A stretch of DNA of 64,000 nt, taken from contig JANQSC010000071.1 in the NCBI GenBank assembly GCA_028284235.1, positions 186,001 to 250,000 on the forward strand, in the 5' to 3' direction. Origin of the DNA: Opitutaceae bacterium (GTDB lineage: Bacteria; Verrucomicrobiota; Verrucomicrobiia; Opitutales; Opitutaceae). Both the position numbers and the translations under genes were made by a program. Shown here piece by piece: positions 35,798 to 44,723 of this stretch (position 1 is its first letter; each line of letters starts with the position of its first letter). A model generated the notes under the pieces. That model searched no databases, was not told where the DNA came from, and saw nothing but the letters and a program-made list of their open reading frames with translations.

Positions 35798-36360
35798 CCT
35801 TCGCCGCTCCGCGTTCGAAACGTTTCGTAGACTGGTCTGAAGCCTACGAACGGGTGGAGCTGTACTTTCTATCGCTCCGCATCGAGAACAAGCTGCTCTT
35901 GAGCCAGTTGATCGCCAAGATTCTGGCCCGAGCCTCCGAGCGACTCGAAGACGGGGCGCCGCTGTCTCCATCCGTAATCGCCATGCAAGAGGCGCGCAAG
36001 GAGTTGAACGAATGGTTCCACGCGGTGCTCAACGCGGCCGGTCTCGAGTCGAAAGACGTGGGGGCCCATGGTCGCCTCGCCTTGTTCTTGTCGAACCTGC
36101 CCGGAAACTGGCAAAACGAATTCATGCACCCGGGCCCGTGGCCGGCTGAGTTTCTCGACGAAGTGCGCAGCGCTTATCTGGATACGTCGCCCGAATTCGA
36201 ACGATCGAGCATGACGCCGCGCCCGATTCGACTGGGTCCCGTATCCGCTCTGGCTGACGGCACCTGGAAGGCGATCGACCGCTGGCCCTACATCGGAACG
36301 GCCTTTGTCTGGGGACTGTACTTGGCAGTGCTAGGCTGCGTCTTCTTCCTCACGCGCTGA
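35785..36360 (+). CDS. Separate OpgH N-terminal-like module with membrane anchor
   Basis: This 191-residue protein sits between opgG (13-bp overlap) and opgH (15-bp gap). It is soluble for about 165 residues and ends in one helix (GTAFVWGLYLAVLGCVFFLT). The stretch RSSMTPRPIRLGPVSALADGTWKAIDRWP resembles, from memory, the part of E. coli OpgH just before its first helix (RSSM.P.P......G.FWD). The opgH gene next door starts almost directly with a membrane helix and lacks the roughly 140-residue cytoplasmic N-terminus of the E. coli protein. I infer that this gene supplies that region in trans. Homology over the rest is too weak to see by eye. Confidence 0.55.
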   Translation: MDALTFAAPRSKRFVDWSEAYERVELYFLSLRIENKLLLSQLIAKILARASERLEDGAPLSPSVIAMQEARKELNEWFHAVLNAAGLESKDVGAHGRLALFLSNLPGNWQNEFMHPGPWPAEFLDEVRSAYLDTSPEFERSSMTPRPIRLGPVSALADGTWKAIDRWPYIGTAFVWGLYLAVLGCVFFLTR

Positions 36361-36375
36361 TTGGGAATTCGAACG

Positions 36376-38451
36376 ATGGCGAGTCGATACAGAACGATGG
36401 TTTCGACAAAGCGGCTGGTATTCTTCTCGCTCGCTTTGATCCTGACGAGCGTGCCGTCGGTCCTGTTCGCGGATTTTCTCTGGCGGCTCGGGTTTTCCGT
36501 CCCCAAGGGAATCTTGCTCGGACTGTTCGTCCTACTCATGGGCAATGTCGCCTGGGGGGCGACCCACGCCATTGTCGGCTTCGCCCTGCGGCGAATCGAT
36601 CGGCGGTCCGGACGAATCGAAGGTTCGATTGAAGACCTGCCGGACGACGGTTCGCCGCTGCCACCGGTCGCCATCGCCATGCCCGTCTACAACGAAGACA
36701 CTGTGCGGGTGATGGCGGGATTGCGGGCGATGTATCTTTCGCTGGAGAAAACCGGACGGCTCGAGTCGTTCGACTTCTTCGTCCTCAGCGACTCCACGGA
36801 CGGAGAGAAGTGGGTGAGGGAGGAGTACCTCTGGTCCCTGCTCTGCCGCAAGCTCAAGGCCTTTGGGCGAATTCACTACCGTCGCCGAAAAACGAATACA
36901 GACAAAAAAGCCGGCAACCTGCTCGAATTTTGCCAGGACTGGGGTCGCCGCTATCGCTACATGATCACTCTGGACGCCGACTCGGTCGTAAGCGGCGAGA
37001 CTTTGGTGAACCTGGTTCGGATCATGGAGCGAAATCCAGACGTGGGGATATGCCAGACCGCCCCGCGAGTGGTGTTCGGGGATTCTTTCTGGGGAAGGTT
37101 GCAACAATTCTCGAACCGCTTCTACGGGCCCGTGTTCATGGCGGGCCTCAACAGCTGGCAGCAGGGGGACGCCAACTACTGGGGCCACAACGCCATTATC
37201 CGGATGGGTCCCTTTATGGACCACTGCGCGCTTCCCGACTTGCCGGGACGCGAGCCGTTTGGCGGCAAGATCCTGAGTCATGATTTCGTAGAGGCGGCGT
37301 TGATGCGCCGAGCCGGCTACGAAGTGTGGCTAGCGGGGGAGTACGAAGGGACCTACGAGGAAGGGCCGCAAGACATGATTGAGCACGCCAAGCGCGACCG
37401 CCGCTGGTGCCAAGGAAACCTGCAACATGTCTGGCTGCTCTTCTCGCGGGGACTCATGCCAGCGAGCCGAATCCACCTCGCCAATGGAATAATGGGCTAC
37501 GCCGGCTCCTTGTTCTGGCTCTTGTTTTTGGCCCTCGGCGGCATTCTCGCCTACAACCGGGAGCGAAGCGGATTGACCCTTTTGCCCGAGTCGGGGTTCG
37601 CGAATATTTGGGAACTGGGCATCGCCCAGCACGCGGTGCTGATAGCAGGAATCACTTTCGGCATTCTCTTTCTCCCTAAAATTCTCGGACTCGTCGATGG
37701 CTGGGTGACGCCCCGACGCGCCCAGTCCTTCGGGGGCAGGTGCGCCGTATTAGGAAGCGTTCTACTAGAGACGTTCCTGTCTGCCATCGTCGCCCCCGTG
37801 TTCATGCTCTACCACAGCGGTTTCGTCGTGGCGACGATGCTCGGCAAGGGAGTGACCTGGACTGCCCAAAAACGCGACTCCGGCAACGGCGTCCATTTTG
37901 TAGACGCATTCCGAGCCCACAAATTTCACATGTTGGCGGGCGTGGCGACTTGCTATCTGAGTCACGCCATTTCCCCTGCGTACGGCCTTTGGATGCTTCC
38001 CATCTGGCTCGGCCTTGCCAGCGCACCATTTGTCTCCTGGATCCTGAGCAAGCCATCGGTAGGAAATTGGCTGCGAACGGTGGGCTTGCTTCTGTCGCCC
38101 GAAGAACGTTCGCGGCCCGCCGTGCTGCAATCGATGCTCGATGGCATGAGAGAACTCGAACGCATGGGAGAGTTTTCCGAAACGCTTACCGACTTTGAAC
38201 GGGCAATCGTGGATCCCTATGTTAATGCAGTGCGAGTCGCCATGGCCCGAAAGGGCGGGGCGTCCGCCCCTCTGCCGGGCGACTTGGCGAACCGAGCCTT
38301 GAAACGCGGCGCCAGTGAGTTGAGCCCCGACGATCGCAAACAACTCTTGAACAGCCCAGAAGCGCTTTTGGGCATGTACGATCGCGTCTGGCAGGAGGAT
38401 CCCGATTCGCTGCACGACTCTTGGACTCAGGCCATCGGCTCGTTCCGCTAG
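36376..38451 (+). CDS. opgH: Glucan glucosyltransferase OpgH/MdoH
   Basis: A polytopic glycosyltransferase of about 691 residues. Two helices lie at the N-terminus (LVFFSLALILTSVPSVLFADF; ILLGLFVLLMGNVAWGATHAI), then a GT2 catalytic domain with PPVAIAMPVYNED, the Asp motifs in FFVLSDSTDG and MITLDADSVVSGETL, HDFVEAALMRRAGYEVW and the acceptor motif RDRRWCQGN (QxxRW-like). More helices and a C-terminal tail follow (LLSPEERSRPAVLQ). It polymerises glucose from UDP-glucose into the glucan exported to the periplasm. Possible starts are TTG 36361, ATG 36376 and ATG 36397; 36376 is used here. The E. coli protein is longer at the N-terminus. Confidence 0.92.
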   Translation: MASRYRTMVSTKRLVFFSLALILTSVPSVLFADFLWRLGFSVPKGILLGLFVLLMGNVAWGATHAIVGFALRRIDRRSGRIEGSIEDLPDDGSPLPPVAIAMPVYNEDTVRVMAGLRAMYLSLEKTGRLESFDFFVLSDSTDGEKWVREEYLWSLLCRKLKAFGRIHYRRRKTNTDKKAGNLLEFCQDWGRRYRYMITLDADSVVSGETLVNLVRIMERNPDVGICQTAPRVVFGDSFWGRLQQFSNRFYGPVFMAGLNSWQQGDANYWGHNAIIRMGPFMDHCALPDLPGREPFGGKILSHDFVEAALMRRAGYEVWLAGEYEGTYEEGPQDMIEHAKRDRRWCQGNLQHVWLLFSRGLMPASRIHLANGIMGYAGSLFWLLFLALGGILAYNRERSGLTLLPESGFANIWELGIAQHAVLIAGITFGILFLPKILGLVDGWVTPRRAQSFGGRCAVLGSVLLETFLSAIVAPVFMLYHSGFVVATMLGKGVTWTAQKRDSGNGVHFVDAFRAHKFHMLAGVATCYLSHAISPAYGLWMLPIWLGLASAPFVSWILSKPSVGNWLRTVGLLLSPEERSRPAVLQSMLDGMRELERMGEFSETLTDFERAIVDPYVNAVRVAMARKGGASAPLPGDLANRALKRGASELSPDDRKQLLNSPEALLGMYDRVWQEDPDSLHDSWTQAIGSFR

Positions 38452-38497
38452 ATCGAGACGTAAGGATTGCGTCGATACAGCTTCTTGATCGATTCAA

Positions 38498-38519
38498 GTT
38501 GCGCTTATGCTCGCGCAAC
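38498..38519. repeat. Short inverted repeat downstream of opgH
   Basis: GTTGCGC (38498-38504) and GCGCAAC (38513-38519) form a perfect 7-bp stem with an 8-base loop, in the 132-bp gap between opgH and the acetolactate-synthase-like gene. No T-run follows, so a termination role is only possible. Confidence 0.4.
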
Positions 38520-38583
38520 CAATAATCGCAAAAGGGTGGCGATCAAATCCCCGGGTCGTTCGTCTCTCTCTTAACCTCATTAT

Positions 38584-40230
38584 ATGAAAGCCTCAGACCT
38601 TCTCGTTAAATCCCTCGAAAACGAGGGCGTAGAATATATATTCGGAATTCCGGGCGAAGAAAATCTCGATTTTCTCAACTCCCTCAAGGACTCGACCCAG
38701 ATCAAACTGGTTCTCACCCGCCACGAACAAGCGGCTGGCTTTATGGCCGCGACTTACGGCCGGTTGACGGGAAAGATGGGCGTCTGCTTGTCAACCCTTG
38801 GACCGGGAGCGACCAACTTCGTCACCGCTGCAGCGTACGCCCAGCTTGGGGCGATGCCCATGCTCATGATCGCCGGGCAGAAGCCGATCAAGGCGAGCAA
38901 ACAAGGGCAATTTCAAATCGTCGACGTCGTGGGCTTGATGAAGCCGCTTACCAAGATGTCGCGCCAGATCGTAAACGGGAACAACATCCCGAGCCTCGTG
39001 CGGGAAGCGTTTCGTTTAGGCCGAGAGGAACGCCCGGGCGCGGTCTACCTCGAATTGCCCGAGGACATTGCCAGCGAAGACGCGGAGCACGGCGTTTTCG
39101 AACCTAGCAGCGCCCGTATTCCCTTTTCCGATTCGCAGAGCGTCGAACAAGCCGTGGATTTGATAAAGAAAGCGAAGCGACCTTTGCTGCTCATCGGGGC
39201 GGGGGCGAATCGAAAACGGACGCAGCAAGCGCTCGAGGAATTCGTCGACCAAACCGGTATGTACTTTTTCGGTACGCAGATGGGGCTCGGCGTCGTGGAC
39301 GAGCGTCACGAGCGCTTTCTCGGAACTGCAGCACTCTCCGCTAAGGACTATGTCCACTGCGCCATCGACCGGGCGGATTTGATTATCAACGTCGGGCACG
39401 ATGTCGTAGAGAAACCTCCGTTCTTTATGGAGCCAGGCGGCAAACAAGTTATCCACGTCAACTTCATATCCGCTCAAGTGGACAACGTCTATTTCCCTCA
39501 GGTAGAAGTCGTCGGCGACATCGCCACTTCAATCTCAGCCATGACGGAAGCGATCGGCGACGGAAGCGCGTCTTGGGACCAGGACTACTTCAAGCGGGTG
39601 AAGGACGACGTCGAGAGCCACTTGACGGACAAAGACGACGATCCGCGTTTTCCGGTCGTGCCTCAGCGATTCGTGGCGGACACGCGCCGTGCCATGCCAT
39701 CAGACGGGATCGTCTGCCTCGACAATGGAATTTACAAGGTGTGGTACGCTCGCAACTACAAGACTCACCTCCCCAACACGCTTCTTTTAGACAACGCTCT
39801 GGCCACGATGGGGGCGGGGCTGCCTTCTGCCATGGGAGCGAAGATCGTTCATCCCGAACGGAAGGTAATGGCGGTTTGCGGCGACGGCGGGTTCATGATG
39901 AATTCGCAGGAACTGGAAACCGCTGTTCGACTGGGCTTGGATCTGGTCGTGCTCGTCCTGCGCGACAACGCCTACGGAATGATCAAGTGGAAGCAAACCG
40001 GCATGGGGTTTGAGAACTTCGGACTCGATTACGGAAACCCGGACTTCGTCAAATACGCCGAATCCTACGGAGCGCGTGGCGTGCGTGTGCAGAGTTGCGA
40101 AAGTCTCTTGCCTACCTTGAAGGAGGCGCTCGACAGCAAAGGCGTCACGCTGGTCGAACTTCCCGTCGACTACAGCGAGAACGAGAAAGCGCTGATCGAA
40201 GAACTTGAGAAGAAGACCTGCTTGCTCTAG
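38584..40230 (+). CDS. Acetolactate-synthase-like thiamine diphosphate enzyme
   Basis: A 548-residue ThDP enzyme of the acetolactate synthase large-subunit family. The catalytic Glu is E48 in LTRHEQAAGFMA, the first domain includes TLGPGATNFVTAAAYA, and the cofactor site is CGDGGFMMNSQELETAVRLG followed by LRDNAYGMIKWKQ (about 432-465). There is no regulatory small-subunit gene beside it, which fits catabolic or specialised enzymes rather than IlvB of branched-chain amino acid synthesis. An aldehyde dehydrogenase gene starts 33 bp downstream. The pair may act on a shared substrate, but which one cannot be said; relatives include AlsS, sulfoacetaldehyde acetyltransferase and benzaldehyde lyase. 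Confidence 0.85.
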   Translation: MKASDLLVKSLENEGVEYIFGIPGEENLDFLNSLKDSTQIKLVLTRHEQAAGFMAATYGRLTGKMGVCLSTLGPGATNFVTAAAYAQLGAMPMLMIAGQKPIKASKQGQFQIVDVVGLMKPLTKMSRQIVNGNNIPSLVREAFRLGREERPGAVYLELPEDIASEDAEHGVFEPSSARIPFSDSQSVEQAVDLIKKAKRPLLLIGAGANRKRTQQALEEFVDQTGMYFFGTQMGLGVVDERHERFLGTAALSAKDYVHCAIDRADLIINVGHDVVEKPPFFMEPGGKQVIHVNFISAQVDNVYFPQVEVVGDIATSISAMTEAIGDGSASWDQDYFKRVKDDVESHLTDKDDDPRFPVVPQRFVADTRRAMPSDGIVCLDNGIYKVWYARNYKTHLPNTLLLDNALATMGAGLPSAMGAKIVHPERKVMAVCGDGGFMMNSQELETAVRLGLDLVVLVLRDNAYGMIKWKQTGMGFENFGLDYGNPDFVKYAESYGARGVRVQSCESLLPTLKEALDSKGVTLVELPVDYSENEKALIEELEKKTCLL

Positions 40231-40263
40231 CGACTGTCACAATCGACTGGAGACGCCATTCTG

Positions 40264-41643
40264 ATGAACTTGGAAGTACAATCCCCCTACGATCTAAGCG
40301 TAATCGAATCGATTCCGATGGCCGAGAATTCGGAGATCGACGGCATGCTGGAGCGCGCCACCGCGGCGCTGCGAGATCCCTTGAGCAAGGCCAAGCGTAT
40401 CGAGATCCTGGAGAAGACAATCGAGCTCGCGAAGTCGAAGGTACCAGATTTGGCGATGACCATCGCCCGGGAAGGGGGGAAGCCGTTACAGGACGCGCTG
40501 GTCGAAGTGAATCGAGGGATTGAAGGGATTCGCAACGCAATTGAAACATTGAATACAATGGCGGGTCGCGAGATCCCGATGGGATTGAATGCCGCCTCGT
40601 CGGGACGACTCGCGTTCACAACGCATGAACCTATTGGCGTTGTGGTAGCGGTGAGCGCTTTCAACCATCCATTCAACTTGATCGTGCACCAAGTAGCGCC
40701 GGCGGTCGCGACCGGTTGCCCGGTGATCGTGAAACCCGCGGCAACCACTCCGCTCTCTTGCCGAAATTTTGTCGACCTGCTGCGGGAGGCAGGATTGCCC
40801 GAGCCGTATTGCCAGATGGCCATTGTCGACAACGAAGGCGCGGAAGCGCTCGTCACCGACTCGCGCGTTGGCTTTTTCTCGTTCATCGGTTCGTCGCGCG
40901 TCGGCTGGCATTTGCGAAGCAAGCTGGCTCCCGGAGTTCGCTGCGCCCTCGAACACGGAGGAGCGGCTCCGGTGATTGTCGCGAGCGACGCTCCATTGGA
41001 AACGCTCGTTCCGCCATTGGTGAAAGGCGGTTTCTACCACGCCGGCCAAGTATGCGTATCCGTACAACGGATATTCGTTGAAAACTCTCTTAAGGACTCT
41101 TTCATGGAGGCGTTCTCCCATGCGGTGGGCGAACTGAAAACAGGCGATCCAACCTCGAGCGACACCGAAGTGGGGCCATTGATTCTGCCGAGAGAAGTGG
41201 ACCGCGTCGGATTGTGGGTCAGCGAAGCGATCGGAGCGGGAGCTAAGGCGATTTGCGGCGGGGCGCGGCTGTCGGAAACGTGCTACGCGCCTACGATTCT
41301 TCTCGAGCCGGACAGCGCCGCCAATGTGTCCACCCACGAGATTTTCGGGCCCGTGGTCTGTGTCTACGGCTACGATTCGATGAACGAGGCGATCGACCGG
41401 GCGAACGCACTGCCAGTCGCGTTTCAAGCCTCCGTTTTCTCCCAAGACATCGACCGAGCGCTGCACGCGACGCGTCGACTGGACGCTGCCGCTGTCATGA
41501 TCAACGACCACACCGCGTTTCGCGTCGACTGGATGCCCTTTGCGGGTCGAAAGTCTTCCGGACTCGGAACTGGCGGTATCCCGTACACCATGGAGGATAT
41601 GACGCAGGAAAAGCTCGTCGTCTTGAAGTCAAAGGGGCTCTGA
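40264..41643 (+). CDS. Aldehyde dehydrogenase
   Basis: This 459-residue NAD(P)-dependent aldehyde dehydrogenase has all its key residues: Asn134 in SAFNHPFNL, Glu230 in ALEHGGAAP, the nucleophile Cys264 in HAGQVCVSVQR, and the EIFGPVV motif. VIVKPAATTPLS is the cofactor-binding segment. The general pattern is closest to the lactaldehyde, glyceraldehyde-3-phosphate (non-phosphorylating) and phosphonoacetaldehyde dehydrogenase branch, but that is not secure. It is co-directional with the ThDP enzyme 33 bp upstream. A likely shared pathway would oxidise an aldehyde made or used by that enzyme. Confidence 0.87.
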   Translation: MNLEVQSPYDLSVIESIPMAENSEIDGMLERATAALRDPLSKAKRIEILEKTIELAKSKVPDLAMTIAREGGKPLQDALVEVNRGIEGIRNAIETLNTMAGREIPMGLNAASSGRLAFTTHEPIGVVVAVSAFNHPFNLIVHQVAPAVATGCPVIVKPAATTPLSCRNFVDLLREAGLPEPYCQMAIVDNEGAEALVTDSRVGFFSFIGSSRVGWHLRSKLAPGVRCALEHGGAAPVIVASDAPLETLVPPLVKGGFYHAGQVCVSVQRIFVENSLKDSFMEAFSHAVGELKTGDPTSSDTEVGPLILPREVDRVGLWVSEAIGAGAKAICGGARLSETCYAPTILLEPDSAANVSTHEIFGPVVCVYGYDSMNEAIDRANALPVAFQASVFSQDIDRALHATRRLDAAAVMINDHTAFRVDWMPFAGRKSSGLGTGGIPYTMEDMTQEKLVVLKSKGL

Positions 41644-41764
41644 GTCGCCTGACTCCCTCCTGAATCTGAGTCCATCTGCAGGCTAGCGCGTAAGAGCGCG
41701 GGCCCAGGAGCGTGAAGGCTCGTCCAATCCCTCACGTACTAATCATAAAATAATAAAAGAATAC

Positions 41765-41809
41765 CCTTATTTTTTAATCTCATAAAATAAGGTTATTCAC
41801 TTATTTTAT
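41765..41809. promoter_or_regulatory. A+T-rich region with two competing hairpins
   Basis: Three arms can form alternative stems: CCTTATTTT (41765-41773) with AAAATAAGG (41784-41792), or ATAAAATAAG (41782-41791) with CTTATTTTAT (41800-41809). The middle arm can pair with only one of the others at a time. It sits in the 260-bp gap between the aldehyde dehydrogenase and the first odd SDR gene, in sequence far A+T-richer than its surroundings. A terminator/antiterminator or protein-binding role is possible; nothing here proves it. Confidence 0.4.
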
Positions 41810-41903
41810 TTGGATTAAATTAACTAATAAAGAGTGGTGATTTCTGAATTTAGGCTTATGCAATCCGATTTATTGAGGCAGGAATCCAACTCTTCTATCG
41901 AAA

Positions 41904-42908
41904 ATGCGCGTTCTTCTCATAGGCGACTCCCACTTTCTTGTCCCCTCTTTAGCGGAGACGCTGCTAGGGGAGGGAGTCAACGTGGCGCTTCTAGACAAAG
42001 GAGACCTTCCAATCGATCTGTCACGCGAGGTATTCCAGATTCGGGAAGATCCGGACGCCTTTGCCGGGAAGGGCAAGGAAATCCGGGATTTCGCCCCCGA
42101 CACAGTGGTCTTGCTCGGGGCCAAGTCGGTCAGCCACGTCGGGGCGTTTTGCTCGTTTTTCGATTCGTTCGCCAGTCACTATGTGGTAGCCAGCAGCGCT
42201 AACGTCTACAAAGCCAACGCCACGGTTTATGGCACCGAGGAGGGGAATTGCGACAATGCGCCGATTGTGGAAAGCGCCCCGTTACGGAAGAAACCGCTTG
42301 GAAAGGACCCCGCCAAGGACCGTTTGGCGATCGAACGCCGTTTTCTCGATTCGCCTGTGCCGACGACCGTAATGAGGCTCCCTTGCGTATACGGTCCCTA
42401 CGATCGCTGCTATCGGCTGCTGCCTCAAATTTCCCGGATGCTGGACGACCGCCCCTATATCGTGCTTCCCAAATCGCAGGCGAGTTGGCGTTGGACGCAT
42501 GCTAGCGCCACCGACATCGGACGAGGGATCGGCTTGGCCACCCTAAACGTCAAAGAGGAGAACTGCGTCTTCAATCTCGGGGAAGCCCGTACGCCCACTG
42601 CGTTCGAACGCGTGGAGCATCTCTCCAGTGTGCTGGGCTGGGAGGGCGACGTGGTTTCGCTCCCCGAAGACAGGCTGCCGCCTCACATCGTCCCTGCATG
42701 CAACTTCCACCAGCATCTCGTGCTGGACTCCGGCAAAGCCCGCAACGAGCTCGGATATCGAGAGACTCAAGACTACTACGAGGGGCTGACGAGCGCCGTC
42801 GACTGGTACCGAGACAATCTTCCGCCCCAGTACCGAGACGCCCAGTTCAACTACGAGTCGGAAGACGCCCTCTGCGAGCAGGTAAAAGAGGCTCTGGAAG
42901 CGAACTAG
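41904..42908 (+). CDS. Atypical extended-SDR-like protein, first of a tandem pair
   Basis: This 334-residue protein has the general shape of NAD-dependent epimerase/dehydratases: MRVLLIGDSHF at the N-terminus, VVLLGAKSVSH, VVASSANVYKAN, RLPCVYGPYDRCYRLLP and SWRWTHASATDIGRGI. But the glycine-rich motif is degraded (GDSHFLV instead of GxxGxxG), and the catalytic YxxxK dyad is not recognisable: the expected place reads DPAKDRLAIER. The neighbour at 43.1 kb is a paralogue with the same changes and the same C-terminus (YRDAQFNYESEDAL). It may bind a nucleotide or sugar without doing classical SDR chemistry. No partner gene reveals the role. Confidence 0.72.
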   Translation: MRVLLIGDSHFLVPSLAETLLGEGVNVALLDKGDLPIDLSREVFQIREDPDAFAGKGKEIRDFAPDTVVLLGAKSVSHVGAFCSFFDSFASHYVVASSANVYKANATVYGTEEGNCDNAPIVESAPLRKKPLGKDPAKDRLAIERRFLDSPVPTTVMRLPCVYGPYDRCYRLLPQISRMLDDRPYIVLPKSQASWRWTHASATDIGRGIGLATLNVKEENCVFNLGEARTPTAFERVEHLSSVLGWEGDVVSLPEDRLPPHIVPACNFHQHLVLDSGKARNELGYRETQDYYEGLTSAVDWYRDNLPPQYRDAQFNYESEDALCEQVKEALEAN

Positions 42909-43061
42909 GGGAAGAACCTCTGCGGCAGTTCCGATCGACGCTTCGGTAGCAAAAAGGGGGCGGATCGATCCCAAGACGCGTTTCGATTCGCTCGCCGGAA
43001 TTGATCGATTAGCGCTTTTGCGCTTAAGTCATTGAGGATTTTGCTGATATTGTATGTGACT

Positions 43062-44069
43062 ATGCGTTGTTTGATCGTAGGAGATAACCCGTTTTTCGAC
43101 ACCCGAATGGCCAAAGAGCTTCTCGTGTCCGGAAGCGCGGTCGCGTTAGTCGCCCCAGATCCCCCCGAAACTGCGGAAATCGCCGAGGACACCCTCCATA
43201 TTCCCGGCAATGCCGATTCTCTTGCGGAAAAGAGCGCTGAAATCGCGGCATTCAGAGCGGATACGGTCATCCACTTGTCCGCTCGGCACACCAGTCACGT
43301 AGAAGCCCTGAACGGGCTGTTCAAGGACGGGTTGGAGCAGGTAATCGTCGCCAGCAGCGCCAACGTTTACAAGGCCAACGGTCTCGTTTTCCAAAGCGAA
43401 CTGGGCGACCTCGACAACACGCCGATTTCCGAGAAGTCCTTGCTCCGTGAGAAGCCTTTGAACGAAGAGGGCAGTCCAGATCGCCTCGATTTAGAGCGAG
43501 CGCTGGCGAAATCCCCGCTAACCACTACGATCTTCCGCCTGCCGCCGGTGTACGGTCCGGGCGACCCCTATTATCGACTGCTGCCGCTTATGTCGCGCAT
43601 GATCGAGAAACGCCCGTTTGTCATCCTGGCGGAATCGCAGTCGAGCTGGCGTTGGACGCACGCGTACGTCGCGGACGTCGTCCATGGGTTCGCTCAGGCG
43701 GCGAAGCGACCGGATTCGGCGAATCGAATTTTCAACATTGGCGAGAAGAAGGCTCCCACGATTATGGAGCGGATCCGTCACCTCGCGACCATTATCGGCT
43801 GGGAAGGGGATCTGGTCTCTTTGCCCGACGACGAAGTGCCGGCGCACATCCTGCCGGTCGGGAACTTCGACCAAAACCTCGAACTCGACACGAGCAAGAT
43901 CCGCAAGGAGATTGAATACAAGGAGGTCACCGACTACTACGACGGCCTCAACGACTCGATTCAATGGTACAAGGCGAATTTGCCCCCGCTTTACCGCGAT
44001 GCGAATTTCAACTACGAGTCGGAAGACGCGCTGAAAGACCGCGTCGCTCAGGCCTTGGGTTCTGCTTAA
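43062..44069 (+). CDS. Atypical extended-SDR-like protein, second of a tandem pair
   Basis: A 335-residue paralogue of the preceding gene, starting MRCLIVGDNPFFDTRMAKELL at the ATG 43062. The TTG ten codons upstream is less likely. Shared blocks are VIVASSANVYKANGLVFQ, RLPPVYGPGDPYYRLLPLMSRM, ESQSSWRWTHAYVADVVHGF, NIGEKKAPTIMERIRHLATIIGWEGDLVSLPDDEVP and NLPPLYRDANFNYESEDAL. As in its twin, the YxxxK catalytic pair is missing (the region reads NEEGSPDRLDLERAL). The genes lie 153 bp apart in the same direction, so a tandem duplication is the simplest origin, followed by divergence along most of the length. Confidence 0.72.
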   Translation: MRCLIVGDNPFFDTRMAKELLVSGSAVALVAPDPPETAEIAEDTLHIPGNADSLAEKSAEIAAFRADTVIHLSARHTSHVEALNGLFKDGLEQVIVASSANVYKANGLVFQSELGDLDNTPISEKSLLREKPLNEEGSPDRLDLERALAKSPLTTTIFRLPPVYGPGDPYYRLLPLMSRMIEKRPFVILAESQSSWRWTHAYVADVVHGFAQAAKRPDSANRIFNIGEKKAPTIMERIRHLATIIGWEGDLVSLPDDEVPAHILPVGNFDQNLELDTSKIRKEIEYKEVTDYYDGLNDSIQWYKANLPPLYRDANFNYESEDALKDRVAQALGSA

Positions 44070-44078
44070 GCCTTCGGT

Positions 44079-44723
44079 CTAATTTTCGGGCTTGAGAATC
44101 GGCGCCAGGAATTCGAATACGTGCTCGGCGATCCTCTGGTGCCCTTCGCGGTTGGGGTGAATCCCGTCGCGCTGGTTGAATCGCGGATCCCCGCCCACGC
44201 CCTCGAGCAGGAAGGGGAGGAGTAGGGCGTCGACCGATTCCGCCACGGAAGGGAACACTGCCTCGAATTCCCGCGTGTAGGCGCCGCCCAGATTCGGGGG
44301 CATGCGCATTCCAGCGATTATGATCCGCGTCTCGGGGTATTTCGCCCGTACGCGTCCCACGATATCGATCAGGTTTTTACGCGTATCCGATAATTCAATG
44401 CCGCGCAGGCCGTCGTTTCCGCCCAACGCGAGCACAAATATATCGACCGGTTTGCGCAGCGCCCAATTCACGCGCCGCAGTCCTCCCGCGGTCGTCTCGC
44501 CACTCACTCCGGACTGGATGGCGTTCCAATCGAAGCCCTGTTCGTCGAACAACTTTTGAAGCGCATTTGGATACGCTTCTTCGAGCTCGACACCGTAGCC
44601 AGCGGTGAGACTGTCTCCGAAGAAGAGGATCGACTTGCGTTCCGCAGTATCGGCGCGGGCCTGGGAGAGTTGCGTAACCAGCGTCGCTCCTATCAAAGCC
44701 AACCCCAATACCTTCTCGCGCAT
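44079..44723 (-). CDS. Periplasmic SGNH-type acyl hydrolase, TesA/arylesterase-like
   Basis: A 214-residue exported hydrolase with the GDSL motif ILFFGDSLTAGYG (Ser38), the glycine block ending GVSGETTAGGL, LALGGNDGLRG (Asn), and the catalytic Asp-His in RDGIHPNREGH. I start it at the ATG 44721-44723 because AAGAG lies seven bases before it, while the next ATG at 44729 sits too close to that site. It encodes a clear signal peptide (MREKVLGLALIGATLVTQLSQARA). The gene is divergent from a ybbA-ybbP pair, the same arrangement as E. coli tesA-ybbAP. Lysophospholipase or thioesterase activity is family knowledge. Confidence 0.88.
   Translation of the reverse strand: MREKVLGLALIGATLVTQLSQARADTAERKSILFFGDSLTAGYGVELEEAYPNALQKLFDEQGFDWNAIQSGVSGETTAGGLRRVNWALRKPVDIFVLALGGNDGLRGIELSDTRKNLIDIVGRVRAKYPETRIIIAGMRMPPNLGGAYTREFEAVFPSVAESVDALLLPFLLEGVGGDPRFNQRDGIHPNREGHQRIAEHVFEFLAPILKPEN

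Noticed and set aside
40486-41511. 341-residue minus-strand frame opposite the aldehyde dehydrogenase
   Set aside because: Antisense shadow of a gene with all catalytic residues.
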